DNA of 64,000 bases, from contig NZ_CP015698.1 in assembly GCF_002163715.1 (NCBI RefSeq), positions 3,795,674-3,859,673 of the forward strand. Reading direction: 5' to 3'. The stretch comes from Curvibacter sp. AEP1-3. Lineage in GTDB: Bacteria; Pseudomonadota; Gammaproteobacteria; Burkholderiales; Burkholderiaceae_C. Shown here piece after piece: positions 9,673-18,655 of this stretch; the first letter of the stretch is position 1; each line of letters begins with the position of its first letter. The position numbers and the translations under genes were made by a program. Under the pieces are notes generated by a model. It was not told the DNA's origin and did no database searches. It worked only from the letters and a program-made list of their open reading frames with translations.

Positions 9673-11214
9673 ATGCTCTTTTTCACCGGGCTACAGCGCC
9701 GTGTAAACAACGGCGCGCGCAAATTGGCCGCAGGATTGAACGGTGCCTTCACACTGGACATGGCGCAGCGCGTGAATGTGCAAGGCCGTAACGTCGGGAC
9801 CTTGCGCAATGGCTCCCGGGTTTTGAACCTGGATTTCGCACTGCCCGATAGCTTTACCGGACAGACGGGCATGGTTGCCACCGTGTTTGCACGGGACGGC
9901 GACGATTTCATCCGTGTGACCACGTCGGTTCGCAAACTGGACGGCGAACGCGCCGCTGGCACCCCTCTCGACCGCTCACAGCCTGCCTACACCGATGTCA
10001 TGCAGGGGCGTGCCCATGTCGGCTACGCCATCATTTTCGGCAAGCAATACATTACCCATTACGAGCCCATCCGTGACAACAGCGGTCAGGTGATCGGCGT
10101 TTTGTTCGTGGGGCTGGACATCACTGCCTCACCGGGCATGAGTCTTTCGGCTTCGATGGCGTGGCGTATTTCCGCCGTTTATGGCTTTGGCGAGGTGATC
10201 TTTCTTGCCTTGAGTGGCAAGTTCGACAGTGTGGCGGAAGTAGGTATGGGCCTGTTCATGATCGTTTTGTTGTGGGTCACTACCTACGCCCTGATGAACC
10301 GCTACGTGGCGGCACCCTTGAAAGCCGGCCGCAGTGCGTCGCAGCGCATGGCCTCTGGTGACCTGACGCGCCAGATCCATGTGGGCAGCAGCGATGACAT
10401 CGGGCAGGTGCTGATGGCCATCAACAGTATCAATGTCGGCTTGACCACCTTGATCGGCAAGGTGCGCAGTGCATCAGAAGTGGTGTCCATGGGCACCAAC
10501 GAAATCGCTGACGGCAATGTGGACCTGGCCAACCGCACAGAGAAACAGGCAGGCGAAGTGAACTCCGCAGCGTCAGCGGTGCACGAGCTCACGACTACGG
10601 TGGCCCAAACCGCAGAGCAGGCGGTGCAAGTCAATAAGTTGGTCAGCTCGGTGTCGTCGGTGGCCAGTGGCGGAGGCGCCGTGGTGCAAGACGTGGTGAG
10701 CACCATGGGGCAGATATCGGCCAGTGCCAACAAGATCAACGACATCATTGCCCTGATTGAGGGCATTGCTTTCCAGACCAACATCCTCGCCCTGAACGCT
10801 GCGGTAGAGGCCGCGCGTGCAGGAGAACAAGGACGCGGTTTCGCAGTAGTGGCATCGGAAGTTCGCAGCCTTGCACAACGCTCCTCCACTGCAGCCCACG
10901 AAATCAAAGACCTGATCAGTGCGTCTGTCAGCAGTGTCGCGGCCGGCAGCGTGCTGGTCGAAAAAACGCGCCAGTCCATGGAGCAGATCACCGGCTCCAT
11001 CGCCGAGGTGGTGCACTACATCGATGGCATTGCCCACGCCAGCCAGGAGCAGCGCGCCGGCATTGAGAACGTGAACCGCAGCGTGTCAGAGATCGACCAG
11101 ATGACGCAGCAGAACGCTGCGCTCGTGGAAGAGGCCGCCGCTGCGGCCATGCGCATGCGTGATCAGGCACACACGCTGATCGAAGCGGTGAATACCTTCA
11201 AGACCCAATCCTGA
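9673..11214 (+). CDS. Methyl-accepting chemotaxis protein with Cache domain
   Basis: 513 residues. Residues about 25-150 form a Cache_3/Cache_2-type sensor (DLDFALPDSF-like start, VGTPL-type loop GTPLDRSQPAY, HYEPIRDNSGQVIGVLFVGLD end). Two hydrophobic stretches follow (about 163-180 and 193-213), then a HAMP-like segment and the signalling domain with hairpin tip IALIEGIAFQTNILALNAAVEAARAGEQGRGFAVVA. No membrane segment precedes the Cache domain and no in-frame ATG or GTG exists just upstream, which would leave the sensor in the cytoplasm. Its place before the formate/oxalate carrier suggests a one-carbon acid ligand, but this is inferred. Confidence 0.88.
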   Translation: MLFFTGLQRRVNNGARKLAAGLNGAFTLDMAQRVNVQGRNVGTLRNGSRVLNLDFALPDSFTGQTGMVATVFARDGDDFIRVTTSVRKLDGERAAGTPLDRSQPAYTDVMQGRAHVGYAIIFGKQYITHYEPIRDNSGQVIGVLFVGLDITASPGMSLSASMAWRISAVYGFGEVIFLALSGKFDSVAEVGMGLFMIVLLWVTTYALMNRYVAAPLKAGRSASQRMASGDLTRQIHVGSSDDIGQVLMAINSINVGLTTLIGKVRSASEVVSMGTNEIADGNVDLANRTEKQAGEVNSAASAVHELTTTVAQTAEQAVQVNKLVSSVSSVASGGGAVVQDVVSTMGQISASANKINDIIALIEGIAFQTNILALNAAVEAARAGEQGRGFAVVASEVRSLAQRSSTAAHEIKDLISASVSSVAAGSVLVEKTRQSMEQITGSIAEVVHYIDGIAHASQEQRAGIENVNRSVSEIDQMTQQNAALVEEAAAAAMRMRDQAHTLIEAVNTFKTQS

Positions 11215-11306
11215 ATGCGGCACTGCAGCATTTAGTTTTTGAATCAATGCATGTGATGAATCCATTGGACTCATCCTGCTTGACCTGTGACACTTCGCCC
11301 GCCCCG

Positions 11307-11335
11307 TTGGACAGCGGTGAGCCAGTGTTTATATA
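11307..11335 (+). promoter_or_regulatory. Candidate sigma-70 promoter of the formate operon
   Basis: TTGGAC, a 17-base spacer and TATATA lie just before the carrier gene. Transcription would start near 11342, giving a very short leader that begins at the AAAGGAG ribosome site. The match is good but the short leader lowers confidence. Confidence 0.35.
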
Positions 11336-11353
11336 AATCCTAAAGGAGACAAT

Positions 11354-13024
11354 ATGTCTGGACTACTCGACAAGGAACGGATCATTGCCGGTCCCGGTTT
11401 TAACCGTTGGCTGGTACCGCCCGCCGCCCTCGCTATTCACCTGTGCATCGGCATGGCGTATGGCTTTTCCGTGTTCTGGCTGCCTTTGTCCAAAGCTTTG
11501 GGCATCAAGGAAGCCATCAAGTGCGGACCTGACGTAGGTTTCTGGGGGCAGCTGTTCACTACCAGCTGCGACTGGCAGATTTCTACGCTGGGCTGGATGT
11601 ACACCCTGTTCTTCGTGTTGCTGGGCTCCAGCGCTGCTACTTGGGGTGGCTGGTTGGAACGTGCCGGTCCGCGCAAAGCCGGTGTGGTGTCGGCGGTGTG
11701 CTGGTGCGGTGGCATGTTGATCTCTGCGATCGGCATCAAGACCCACCAGTTCTGGCTGATGATTCTGGGCTCCGGCGTGATCGGTGGTATCGGTCTGGGC
11801 TTGGGCTATATCTCTCCGGTTTCGACCCTGATCAAGTGGTTCCCTGACCGTCGTGGCATGGCCACCGGCATGGCCATCATGGGCTTCGGTGGTGGTGCCA
11901 TGATCGGCTCCCCCTTGGCGGCTGACCTCATGAAGTACTTCGCGACTCCCACCGACGTGGGAGTGATGCAGACCTTCGTGGTGATGGCGCTGATCTATTT
12001 CGTGTTCATGATGGCCGGCGCATTCGGTTATCGCGTTCCTGAAACCGGCTGGAAGCCTGCAGGCTGGACTCCTCCCCCTGCCCAAACCAGCAACGCCATG
12101 ATCACCCAGAAGCACGTGCACGTGAAGAAGGTGTGGGGCATTCCCCAGTTCTGGCTCATCTGGATGGTGTTGTGCATGAACGTGAGCGCCGGTATCGGTG
12201 TGATCGGTATGGCATCCCCCATGTTGCAAGAAGTGTTCGGCGGCACCTTGATCGGTGTGCAAGCCAAGTTCAGTGAGCTCGATGCACTCGTCAAGTCCAC
12301 AGACGCCGCTCAAGTGGATGTTGCCAAGAAGCAAATGGCTGCCATCGCAGCGGTGGCTGCCGGCTTCACTGCCTTGTTGAGCCTGTTCAACATCGGTGGC
12401 CGTTTCTTCTGGGCCAGCCTGTCCGACAAGATGGGCCGCAAGGTGACGTACATCGTGTTCTTCGTGCTGGGTGGGCTGATGTATTTCAGTGTTCCAGGCA
12501 GCGCGGCGGCGGGCAGTATCGTGCTCTTTGTAGGTGCTTTCTGTGTGATTTTGAGTATGTACGGCGGGGGCTTTGCCACTGTGCCGGCTTACCTGGCTGA
12601 CATCTTCGGTACCCAGATGGTGGGTGCGATCCACGGTCGCTTGTTGACCGCCTGGGCTACTGCCGGTGTGTTGGGCCCTGTGGTGGTGAATTACATGCGC
12701 GAATACCAGCTGGGCCTGGGCTTGCCACGTGAGCAGGTCTACAACCAGACCATGTACATCCTGGTGGGCATGCTGGTAGTGGGCTTGATCTGCAACTTGC
12801 TGGTCAAACCGCTCGACAACAAGTGGTTCATGACCGATGCCGAACTGGCCGAAGAGAAGAAGCTGGCGCACGAGCGTGCTGCAGCCTCTGAAGTGGGCTC
12901 CAGCACCGGCGGCGCAGACACCATCCCGACATGGGTAGTGGCATTCGCTTGGTTGGCCGTGGGCCTGCCTTTGGCATGGGGCGTATACCGCACCCTGCAG
13001 AGCGTCGCCAAGTTCTTCGCTTAA
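11354..13024 (+). CDS. MFS transporter, oxalate/formate antiporter (OFA) family
   Basis: A 556-residue polytopic membrane protein starting behind a strong AAAGGAG site. It has the OFA features: N-terminal WLVPPAALAIHLCIGMAYGFSVFWLPL, a loop motif DRRGMATGMAIMGFGGGAMIG, a second-half motif LSDKMGRK, and GRLLTAWATAGVLGP. It is longer than OxlT (about 420), with an extended first external loop, a longer central loop and an extra C-terminal membrane segment (about 523-545). It probably imports formate or exchanges oxalate for formate. Only 27 bases separate it from the fused diaphorase subunit gene, consistent with one transcript that feeds formate to the dehydrogenase. Confidence 0.9.
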   Translation: MSGLLDKERIIAGPGFNRWLVPPAALAIHLCIGMAYGFSVFWLPLSKALGIKEAIKCGPDVGFWGQLFTTSCDWQISTLGWMYTLFFVLLGSSAATWGGWLERAGPRKAGVVSAVCWCGGMLISAIGIKTHQFWLMILGSGVIGGIGLGLGYISPVSTLIKWFPDRRGMATGMAIMGFGGGAMIGSPLAADLMKYFATPTDVGVMQTFVVMALIYFVFMMAGAFGYRVPETGWKPAGWTPPPAQTSNAMITQKHVHVKKVWGIPQFWLIWMVLCMNVSAGIGVIGMASPMLQEVFGGTLIGVQAKFSELDALVKSTDAAQVDVAKKQMAAIAAVAAGFTALLSLFNIGGRFFWASLSDKMGRKVTYIVFFVLGGLMYFSVPGSAAAGSIVLFVGAFCVILSMYGGGFATVPAYLADIFGTQMVGAIHGRLLTAWATAGVLGPVVVNYMREYQLGLGLPREQVYNQTMYILVGMLVVGLICNLLVKPLDNKWFMTDAELAEEKKLAHERAAASEVGSSTGGADTIPTWVVAFAWLAVGLPLAWGVYRTLQSVAKFFA

Positions 13025-13051
13025 TTTCTCAAGAATATCAACAGGAACGCC

Positions 13052-14854
13052 ATGACAGTATCCAGCCTTGCTCCGCAGACCACCACAGTGGCATTGGCCA
13101 CGGTGGAAGACATGCGGGAACGCATCCGTCGCAAAAGCAAACTCAAAGGTCGTCAGGCCGATGACGCTTCTCTTGCGGAGGTCCGGGCTTTGATTGGCGC
13201 AGCGCCTCACCGGCGTGACCTGTTGATTGAACACCTGCACAAGCTCAACGATGCCTACCGTTGCCTGCACGACAGGCATCTGGTGGCCCTGGCCAAGGAG
13301 ATGAACATTCCCATGGCTGAGGTGTACGAGGTCGCCACCTTCTACCACCACTTTGAAGTGGTGCGGGGTGACGAGACCGTACCGCAGCTGACTGTGCGGG
13401 TGTGCGATGGTTTGAGTTGTGAGATGGCCGGCGCCAAGGATCTGCTTGCGCGCCTGCCCTCCCTATTGGGAAATGAAGATGTTCGCGTGATTCCCGCGCC
13501 GTGTATCGGCCGTTGCGAACAGGCGCCTGCCGCAGTCGTGCATCAGCACCCTGTGCCCCGGGCGACCGTGGAGTCCATTGCGCAGCTGGTGAAAGACGCC
13601 AAAGGCGGACACCCCTCTGCGACACAAGCTACAGAATTTATAGCGTCCGCCTATGCGGAACGCGCCGTGTCCCCGGAACCCCATGCGGTGGAAGTAGCCC
13701 CCGGCTACACCGGATACGACACCTACAAGGCCAAGGGAGGCTACGCGCTGGCCGCCGCCCTGAGCCAGGGTACACAGGACGCCGAGTCCGTCATCAAGGC
13801 CATGGAAGATTCCGGCCTGCGAGGTCTGGGTGGAGCCGGTTTTCCGGCCGGACGCAAGTGGCGCATCGTTCGCGATCAGCTTGCCCCCCGCCTGATGGCC
13901 GTGAACATTGACGAAGGTGAGCCCGGCACGTTTAAAGACCGTACCTACCTCGAGCGCGATCCGCACCGCTTCCTGGAAGGCCTGCTAGTGGCGGCTCAAG
14001 TGGTCGGCACGACAGCCTGCTACATCTACCTGCGGGACGAATACCACGGTTGCCGTGCCATTCTGGAAACCGAAATCGCCAAACTGCAGGCCAACCCGCC
14101 ATGCCCCTTGCCCGTCATTGAACTGCGCCGTGGTGCGGGTGCCTATATTTGCGGCGAAGAGTCCGCCATGATCGAAAGCATCGAAGGCAAGCGCGGCGAG
14201 CCCCGCATGCGCCCGCCTTATATCGCCCAGGTGGGCCTGTTCGGTCGCCCTACCCTGGAGCACAACTTCGAGACCCTGTACTGGGTGCGCGACATTGTGG
14301 AAAAGGGTGCCTCCTGGTTCAGCAGTTTCGGCCGCAACGGTCGCAAGGGCCTGCGCTCATTCAGCGTCAGTGGCCGCGTCAAGTTCCCCGGCGTGAAGCT
14401 GGCGCCTGCCGGTATTTCGGTGGCGGAGCTGGTGGATGAATACTGCGGCGGCATGCTCGACGGGCACAGCCTGTATGCCTATCTGCCGGGCGGTGCATCC
14501 GGTGGCATTTTCCCGGCCAGCTTGTCGCATGTGCCGCTTGACTTTGACACCTTGCAGCCGCACGGCGGCTTCATCGGATCGGCTGCGGTCATCGTGCTGA
14601 GCCAGCACGACAAGGCGCGCGATGCCGCTTTGAACATGATGCGCTTTTATGCCCACGAGAGTTGTGGCCAATGCACGCCCTGCCGCGTAGGCACGGCCAA
14701 GGCCGCTACGCTGATGGAATCGCCCGTGTGGGACCACACCACGCTGGAAGACTTGAACGTGGTGATGACCGACGCCTCTATCTGCGGTCTGGGCCAGGCG
14801 GCCCCGAACCCGGTGCGTTGCGTCCAGAAATACTTTGCACACGAGGTGAGCTAA
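13052..14854 (+). CDS. fdsGB: Fused FdsG-FdsB: NAD-dependent formate dehydrogenase diaphorase subunit
   Basis: A 600-residue fusion. The N-terminal NuoE-like domain (about 15-180) has 2Fe-2S ligands Cys118, Cys123, Cys151 and Cys155 (CDGLSC, CIGRC). A linker (about 185-225) leads to a NuoF-like domain with the FMN/NAD loop LRGLGGAGFPAGRKW, DEGEPGTFKDR and a 4Fe-4S site at Cys538, Cys541, Cys544 (CGQCTPC) and Cys578. It passes electrons from FdsA to NAD+. In Cupriavidus and Rhodobacter fdsG and fdsB are separate genes; this fused form has the length and order of HoxF of NAD-reducing hydrogenase. The stop directly abuts the fdsA start, so the pairing with formate dehydrogenase is secure. Confidence 0.93.
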   Translation: MTVSSLAPQTTTVALATVEDMRERIRRKSKLKGRQADDASLAEVRALIGAAPHRRDLLIEHLHKLNDAYRCLHDRHLVALAKEMNIPMAEVYEVATFYHHFEVVRGDETVPQLTVRVCDGLSCEMAGAKDLLARLPSLLGNEDVRVIPAPCIGRCEQAPAAVVHQHPVPRATVESIAQLVKDAKGGHPSATQATEFIASAYAERAVSPEPHAVEVAPGYTGYDTYKAKGGYALAAALSQGTQDAESVIKAMEDSGLRGLGGAGFPAGRKWRIVRDQLAPRLMAVNIDEGEPGTFKDRTYLERDPHRFLEGLLVAAQVVGTTACYIYLRDEYHGCRAILETEIAKLQANPPCPLPVIELRRGAGAYICGEESAMIESIEGKRGEPRMRPPYIAQVGLFGRPTLEHNFETLYWVRDIVEKGASWFSSFGRNGRKGLRSFSVSGRVKFPGVKLAPAGISVAELVDEYCGGMLDGHSLYAYLPGGASGGIFPASLSHVPLDFDTLQPHGGFIGSAAVIVLSQHDKARDAALNMMRFYAHESCGQCTPCRVGTAKAATLMESPVWDHTTLEDLNVVMTDASICGLGQAAPNPVRCVQKYFAHEVS

Positions 14855-17749
14855 ATGAACGCCCCTGCCAAACACGTTGAATTCACGCCCCAGGTGATTA
14901 CCTTCCATCTGGACGGAAAACCTGTGGAAGCCTTTGAAGGCGAGTCCATTTTGAAAGCGGCGGAACGCAGTGGTGTGTGTATTCCCCACCTTTGCTACAA
15001 AGACGGCCTGCGCGCCGACGGTAACTGCCGCGCCTGCGTGGTGGAGATCAAAGGCGAGCGCACGCTGGCCCCCAGCTGCTGCCGCAGCGCCACCGCCGGC
15101 ATGGAAGTGCAGGCCAAGAGTGAGCGCGCCGTCAAAAGCCAGAAGATGGTGCTGGAAATGCTGCTCTCCGACATGCCGGATGAAGGCTACAAATGGAACG
15201 ATGCAGAGGACTCCACACCCAACGCCCAGCAGCAACACGGCGAGCTGAGCGCCTGGGCTGCGCGCATGGATGTGTCTGTGCGCCCCGAACTCAAAGCCTT
15301 GCGCCGCGACCAACCCAAGGCGGATGTGTCTCACCCCGCCATGGCCGTCAATCTGGATGCCTGTATCCAGTGCAACCGCTGTGTACGCGCCTGCCGCGAA
15401 GAGCAGGTGAATGACGTGATCGGCTACGCTAACCGTGGTGCCCATGCCGAGATCGTGTTCGACCTGAACGACCCTATGGCAGACAGCACCTGTGTGGCCT
15501 GTGGTGAATGCGTGCAGGCTTGCCCGACCGGCGCGTTGATGCCCAAGTCCCACATCGGCACCCAGGTGGTCGACAAAAAGGTCGACTCGGTATGCCCGTT
15601 CTGTGGCGTGGGTTGCTTGTTGACATACAACGTGAAAGACGACGTCATCGTGAGTGTGGAAGGGCGCGATGGCCCTGCCAACCACAACCGCTTGTGCGTG
15701 AAGGGCCGCTTCGGATTCGATTACGCGCACAGCCCCCAGCGCTTGACGGTGCCCCTGATTCGCAAGGATGGCGTCTCCAAAGATCCGGAGATGCTCAACA
15801 AGCTGAATCGCGATTCTTCCGACTGGTCTGAAGTTTTCCGTGAAGCGACTTGGGAAGAAGCTCTTGCCTTGTCAACCGGCAAGTTGCGCGGCCTGCGCGA
15901 CACCTACGGTAACAAGGCGTTGGCTGGTTTCGGTTCTGCCAAGGGCAGCAACGAAGAAGCTTATTTGTTCCAGAAGCTGGTGCGCACCGGCTTTGGCAGC
16001 AACAACGTCGACCATTGCACACGCCTGTGCCACGCGTCCAGCGTGGCGGCGCTGCTTGAAGGCGTGGGCTCCGGCGCGGTGAGCAACCAGGTCAATGACG
16101 TGGAGCACTCGGACCTGATCTTTGTGATCGGCTCCAACCCTACCGCCAACCACCCGGTGGCTGCTACTTGGATGAAGAACGCGTCCAAGAAGGGCGCCAA
16201 GATTGTGTTGGCCGACCCGCGCATTACCGACATCGGCAAGCACGCCTGGCGCACCCTGCAGTTCAAGCCCGACACCGATGTGGCCATGCTCAATGCATTG
16301 ATCCATGTGGTGATTGAAGAAGGCTTGGCAGACCAAGACTTCATCGCCAAGCGCGCAAGCAACTACGAAGCCCTGCGCGAGAACGTCAAGGGCTACAGCC
16401 CCGAAGCCATGGAGCCCATTTGCGGCGTGCCTGCGCAAACCCTGCGCGAAGTCGCCCGTGAATTTGCCAAGGCCAAGGGCGCCATGATTCTCTGGGGCAT
16501 GGGCGTGAGCCAGCACGTGCACGGCACCGACAACGCGCGCTGCCTGATCGCGCTGGTCACCGTAACCGGCCAGATCGGCAAGCCCGGCTCCGGTTTGCAC
16601 CCGCTGCGCGGCCAGAACAACGTGCAGGGCGCGTCCGATGCGGGCCTGATCCCCATGATGTTCCCGAACTACCAGCGCGTCACCAACAAGGCCGCCCACG
16701 CCTGGTTTGAAGACTTCTGGAACACCAAGCTGGACGACCAGCCCGGCTACACCGTGGTGGAAATCATGCACAAGGCCTTGGCCGATGACAGCGACCCGCA
16801 CAAGGTGCGCGGCATGTACATCATGGGTGAGAACCCCGCCATGAGCGACCCTGACCTGAACCATGCACGCCACGCGTTGGCGTCTCTGGAGCATATGGTG
16901 GTGCAGGACATTTTCATGACCGAAACGGCATGGCTGGCCGATGTGGTGTTGCCTGCGACCGCCTGGCCTGAGAAGGATGGCACCGTCAGCAACACCGACC
17001 GCATGGTGCAACTCGGCAAAAAGGCGGTGAACCCGCCCGGCCAGGCCAAGCCTGATCTGTGGATCCTGCAGCAGATTGCCAAGGGCATGGGCCTGAACTG
17101 GAACTACGCCGGCGAAAGCGATGGTGTGGCTGCGGTGTATGAAGAAATGCGCCAAGCCATGCATGCCGCTATCTCGGGCATCACCTGGGAACGCCTGCAA
17201 CGCGAATCCAGCGTGACTTATCCTTGCCTGACCGCAGAAGACCCCGGCGCGCCTACCGTGTTCATCGAGAAATTCGCCACCGATGACGGCCGTGTGCACC
17301 TGGTGCCTGCGGACATCATTCCGGCCAACGAGCGCCCGGATGCCGAGTATCCGTTTGTGTTGATCACCGGTCGCCAGTTGGAACACTGGCACACCGGCAG
17401 CATGACGCGCCGTGCCACGGTGCTCGACGCCATCGAACCCATGGCCACCGCCTCCATGTGCGGCGATGACATGCAAGCCATGGCCCTGCAGCCGGGTGAT
17501 GTCATTACCATCGCCTCACGCCGCGGCAACGTGGCCATCCACGTGCGGCGTGACGACGGTACTCCCCGCGGTGCGGTGTTCGTGCCATTCGCCTATTACG
17601 AAGCAGCAGCCAACCTGATGACCAATGCCGCGCTGGACCCCTTCGGCAAGATTCCGGAGTTCAAGTACTGCGCAGTGGCTATCCGCCGTGGCGGCAAACC
17701 AGCCGCGGTCAGCGGCTACGGGACCAACCCTGCACCAGCGGCTGCGTGA
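14855..17749 (+). CDS. fdsA: NAD-dependent formate dehydrogenase catalytic subunit FdsA
   Basis: 964 residues; the ATG immediately follows the fdsGB stop. An N-terminal 2Fe-2S ferredoxin domain (about 10-90: CIPHLCYKDGLRADGNCRAC) is followed by a NuoG-like Fe-S segment and two 4Fe-4S motifs (CIQCNRCVRAC; CVACGECVQAC). A further 4Fe-4S site (VCPFCGVGC) opens the bis-MGD oxidoreductase domain. The active-site pair is Cys392-His393 in DHCTRLCH. It oxidises formate to CO2 in the cytoplasm using Mo or W. Length matches FdsA of C. necator. The last codons are GTNPAPAAA, and the DNA coding for them is tandemly duplicated after the stop. Confidence 0.96.
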   Translation: MNAPAKHVEFTPQVITFHLDGKPVEAFEGESILKAAERSGVCIPHLCYKDGLRADGNCRACVVEIKGERTLAPSCCRSATAGMEVQAKSERAVKSQKMVLEMLLSDMPDEGYKWNDAEDSTPNAQQQHGELSAWAARMDVSVRPELKALRRDQPKADVSHPAMAVNLDACIQCNRCVRACREEQVNDVIGYANRGAHAEIVFDLNDPMADSTCVACGECVQACPTGALMPKSHIGTQVVDKKVDSVCPFCGVGCLLTYNVKDDVIVSVEGRDGPANHNRLCVKGRFGFDYAHSPQRLTVPLIRKDGVSKDPEMLNKLNRDSSDWSEVFREATWEEALALSTGKLRGLRDTYGNKALAGFGSAKGSNEEAYLFQKLVRTGFGSNNVDHCTRLCHASSVAALLEGVGSGAVSNQVNDVEHSDLIFVIGSNPTANHPVAATWMKNASKKGAKIVLADPRITDIGKHAWRTLQFKPDTDVAMLNALIHVVIEEGLADQDFIAKRASNYEALRENVKGYSPEAMEPICGVPAQTLREVAREFAKAKGAMILWGMGVSQHVHGTDNARCLIALVTVTGQIGKPGSGLHPLRGQNNVQGASDAGLIPMMFPNYQRVTNKAAHAWFEDFWNTKLDDQPGYTVVEIMHKALADDSDPHKVRGMYIMGENPAMSDPDLNHARHALASLEHMVVQDIFMTETAWLADVVLPATAWPEKDGTVSNTDRMVQLGKKAVNPPGQAKPDLWILQQIAKGMGLNWNYAGESDGVAAVYEEMRQAMHAAISGITWERLQRESSVTYPCLTAEDPGAPTVFIEKFATDDGRVHLVPADIIPANERPDAEYPFVLITGRQLEHWHTGSMTRRATVLDAIEPMATASMCGDDMQAMALQPGDVITIASRRGNVAIHVRRDDGTPRGAVFVPFAYYEAAANLMTNAALDPFGKIPEFKYCAVAIRRGGKPAAVSGYGTNPAPAAA

Positions 17750-17773
17750 CCAACCCTGCACCAGCGGCTGCGT
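17722..17773 (+). repeat. Perfect 26-base tandem duplication across the fdsA stop codon
   Basis: Two identical 26-base units, 17722-17747 and 17748-17773, followed by four bases of a third. Unit one encodes the last residues of FdsA, and the TGA spans the junction. Because 26 is not a multiple of three, the copy is out of frame. It fills most of the gap before fdhD. Confidence 0.95.
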
Positions 17774-17791
17774 GACCTTGTAACCTGAGCG

Positions 17792-18655
17792 ATGCCCATG
17801 ACTGCCATCCCCTACCTCACCGAAGCGCGTGCGCCTCTGACGCACAGCATCGAGGTGGTGAACCAGCATGGCGAGCGCCAGTCGCTGGACATACCGGCCG
17901 AGCGTCCGCTCACCGTGTATGTGGACAAGCGGGAGCTGGTCACCTTGATGACCTTGGGCGAGCGCCCTGAGTGGCTGGTGTTGGGCTACCTGATCAATCA
18001 GCGCCTGGTGCCGGATGCGGCGGCCATCGATTCCATCACCGTCGATTGGGAAGTGGGCGCCGCCGCCGTCAAAACGCTGACCGGCATCGTGGATGTGGAA
18101 GCCAAAACCGCCAAGCGGGTGGTGACCACCGGTTGCGGGCAGGGCAGCCTGTTCGGCGAGGTCATGGCGCATATTGAAGGCATTGCCTTGCCGCCCACGG
18201 TGGTTACCCAAGCGCAGGTCTACGCCATCGTCAACACCATCCGCCTGCAAGACAGCACCTACAAGTCTGCCGGTTCGGTGCACGGTTGTGCCTTGTTCCG
18301 TGGCAGCGAGCGATTGCTGTTTGTGGAAGACGTGGGCCGCCACAACGCCATTGACACTATTGCCGGCTGGATGGCCTTGCAGGCTTTGGCCTCGGAACCG
18401 CTGGACGTGAATGGCTTGGTCTTCTACACCACCGGTCGCTTGACGAGCGAAATGGTGATGAAGGCTGCCCAGATGGGCGTGGCCGTGGTCATCTCCCGCA
18501 GCGGCATGACGCAAATGGGCCACGCTGTCGCCTCCGACCTCGGGCTGTGTGCCATCGGCCGGGCCCTGAACACCCGATTCTTGTGCTTCAGCGGTGCGAA
18601 CCGCTTGCAGCTGGAGCCAGCCTCACAGGCCGAACCCGCAGAGGTCAGCGTTTGA
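17792..18655 (+). CDS. fdhD: FdhD/FdsC formate dehydrogenase accessory sulfurtransferase
   Basis: 287 residues; start at ATG 17792 or the ATG two codons later. FdhD passes sulfur from a desulfurase to the bis-MGD cofactor and is required for formate dehydrogenase activity. Family segments visible are PLTVYVDKRELVTLMTLGERPEWLVLGYL, the catalytic loop TTGCGQGS (about residues 112-119), SAGSVHGCALF, VEDVGRHNAIDTIAGW and TTGRLTSEMVMKAAQMGV. E. coli FdhD has a CxxC pair in the loop; here only the first Cys is present. It lies 42 bases after fdsA, and its stop overlaps the TTG start of the permease gene. Confidence 0.93.
   Translation: MPMTAIPYLTEARAPLTHSIEVVNQHGERQSLDIPAERPLTVYVDKRELVTLMTLGERPEWLVLGYLINQRLVPDAAAIDSITVDWEVGAAAVKTLTGIVDVEAKTAKRVVTTGCGQGSLFGEVMAHIEGIALPPTVVTQAQVYAIVNTIRLQDSTYKSAGSVHGCALFRGSERLLFVEDVGRHNAIDTIAGWMALQALASEPLDVNGLVFYTTGRLTSEMVMKAAQMGVAVVISRSGMTQMGHAVASDLGLCAIGRALNTRFLCFSGANRLQLEPASQAEPAEVSV

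Noticed and set aside
11363..13351. 662-codon frame opposite the MFS carrier gene
   Set aside because: His-rich, domain-free translation typical of antisense frames over GC-rich membrane genes.
15872..17476. 534-codon frame opposite fdsA
   Set aside because: Antisense to a fully conserved catalytic subunit; composition biased and without motifs.
18547..18651. Longer TupB start inside fdhD
   Set aside because: It would overlap fdhD by more than 100 bases and the extra residues are the out-of-frame reading of conserved FdhD sequence.
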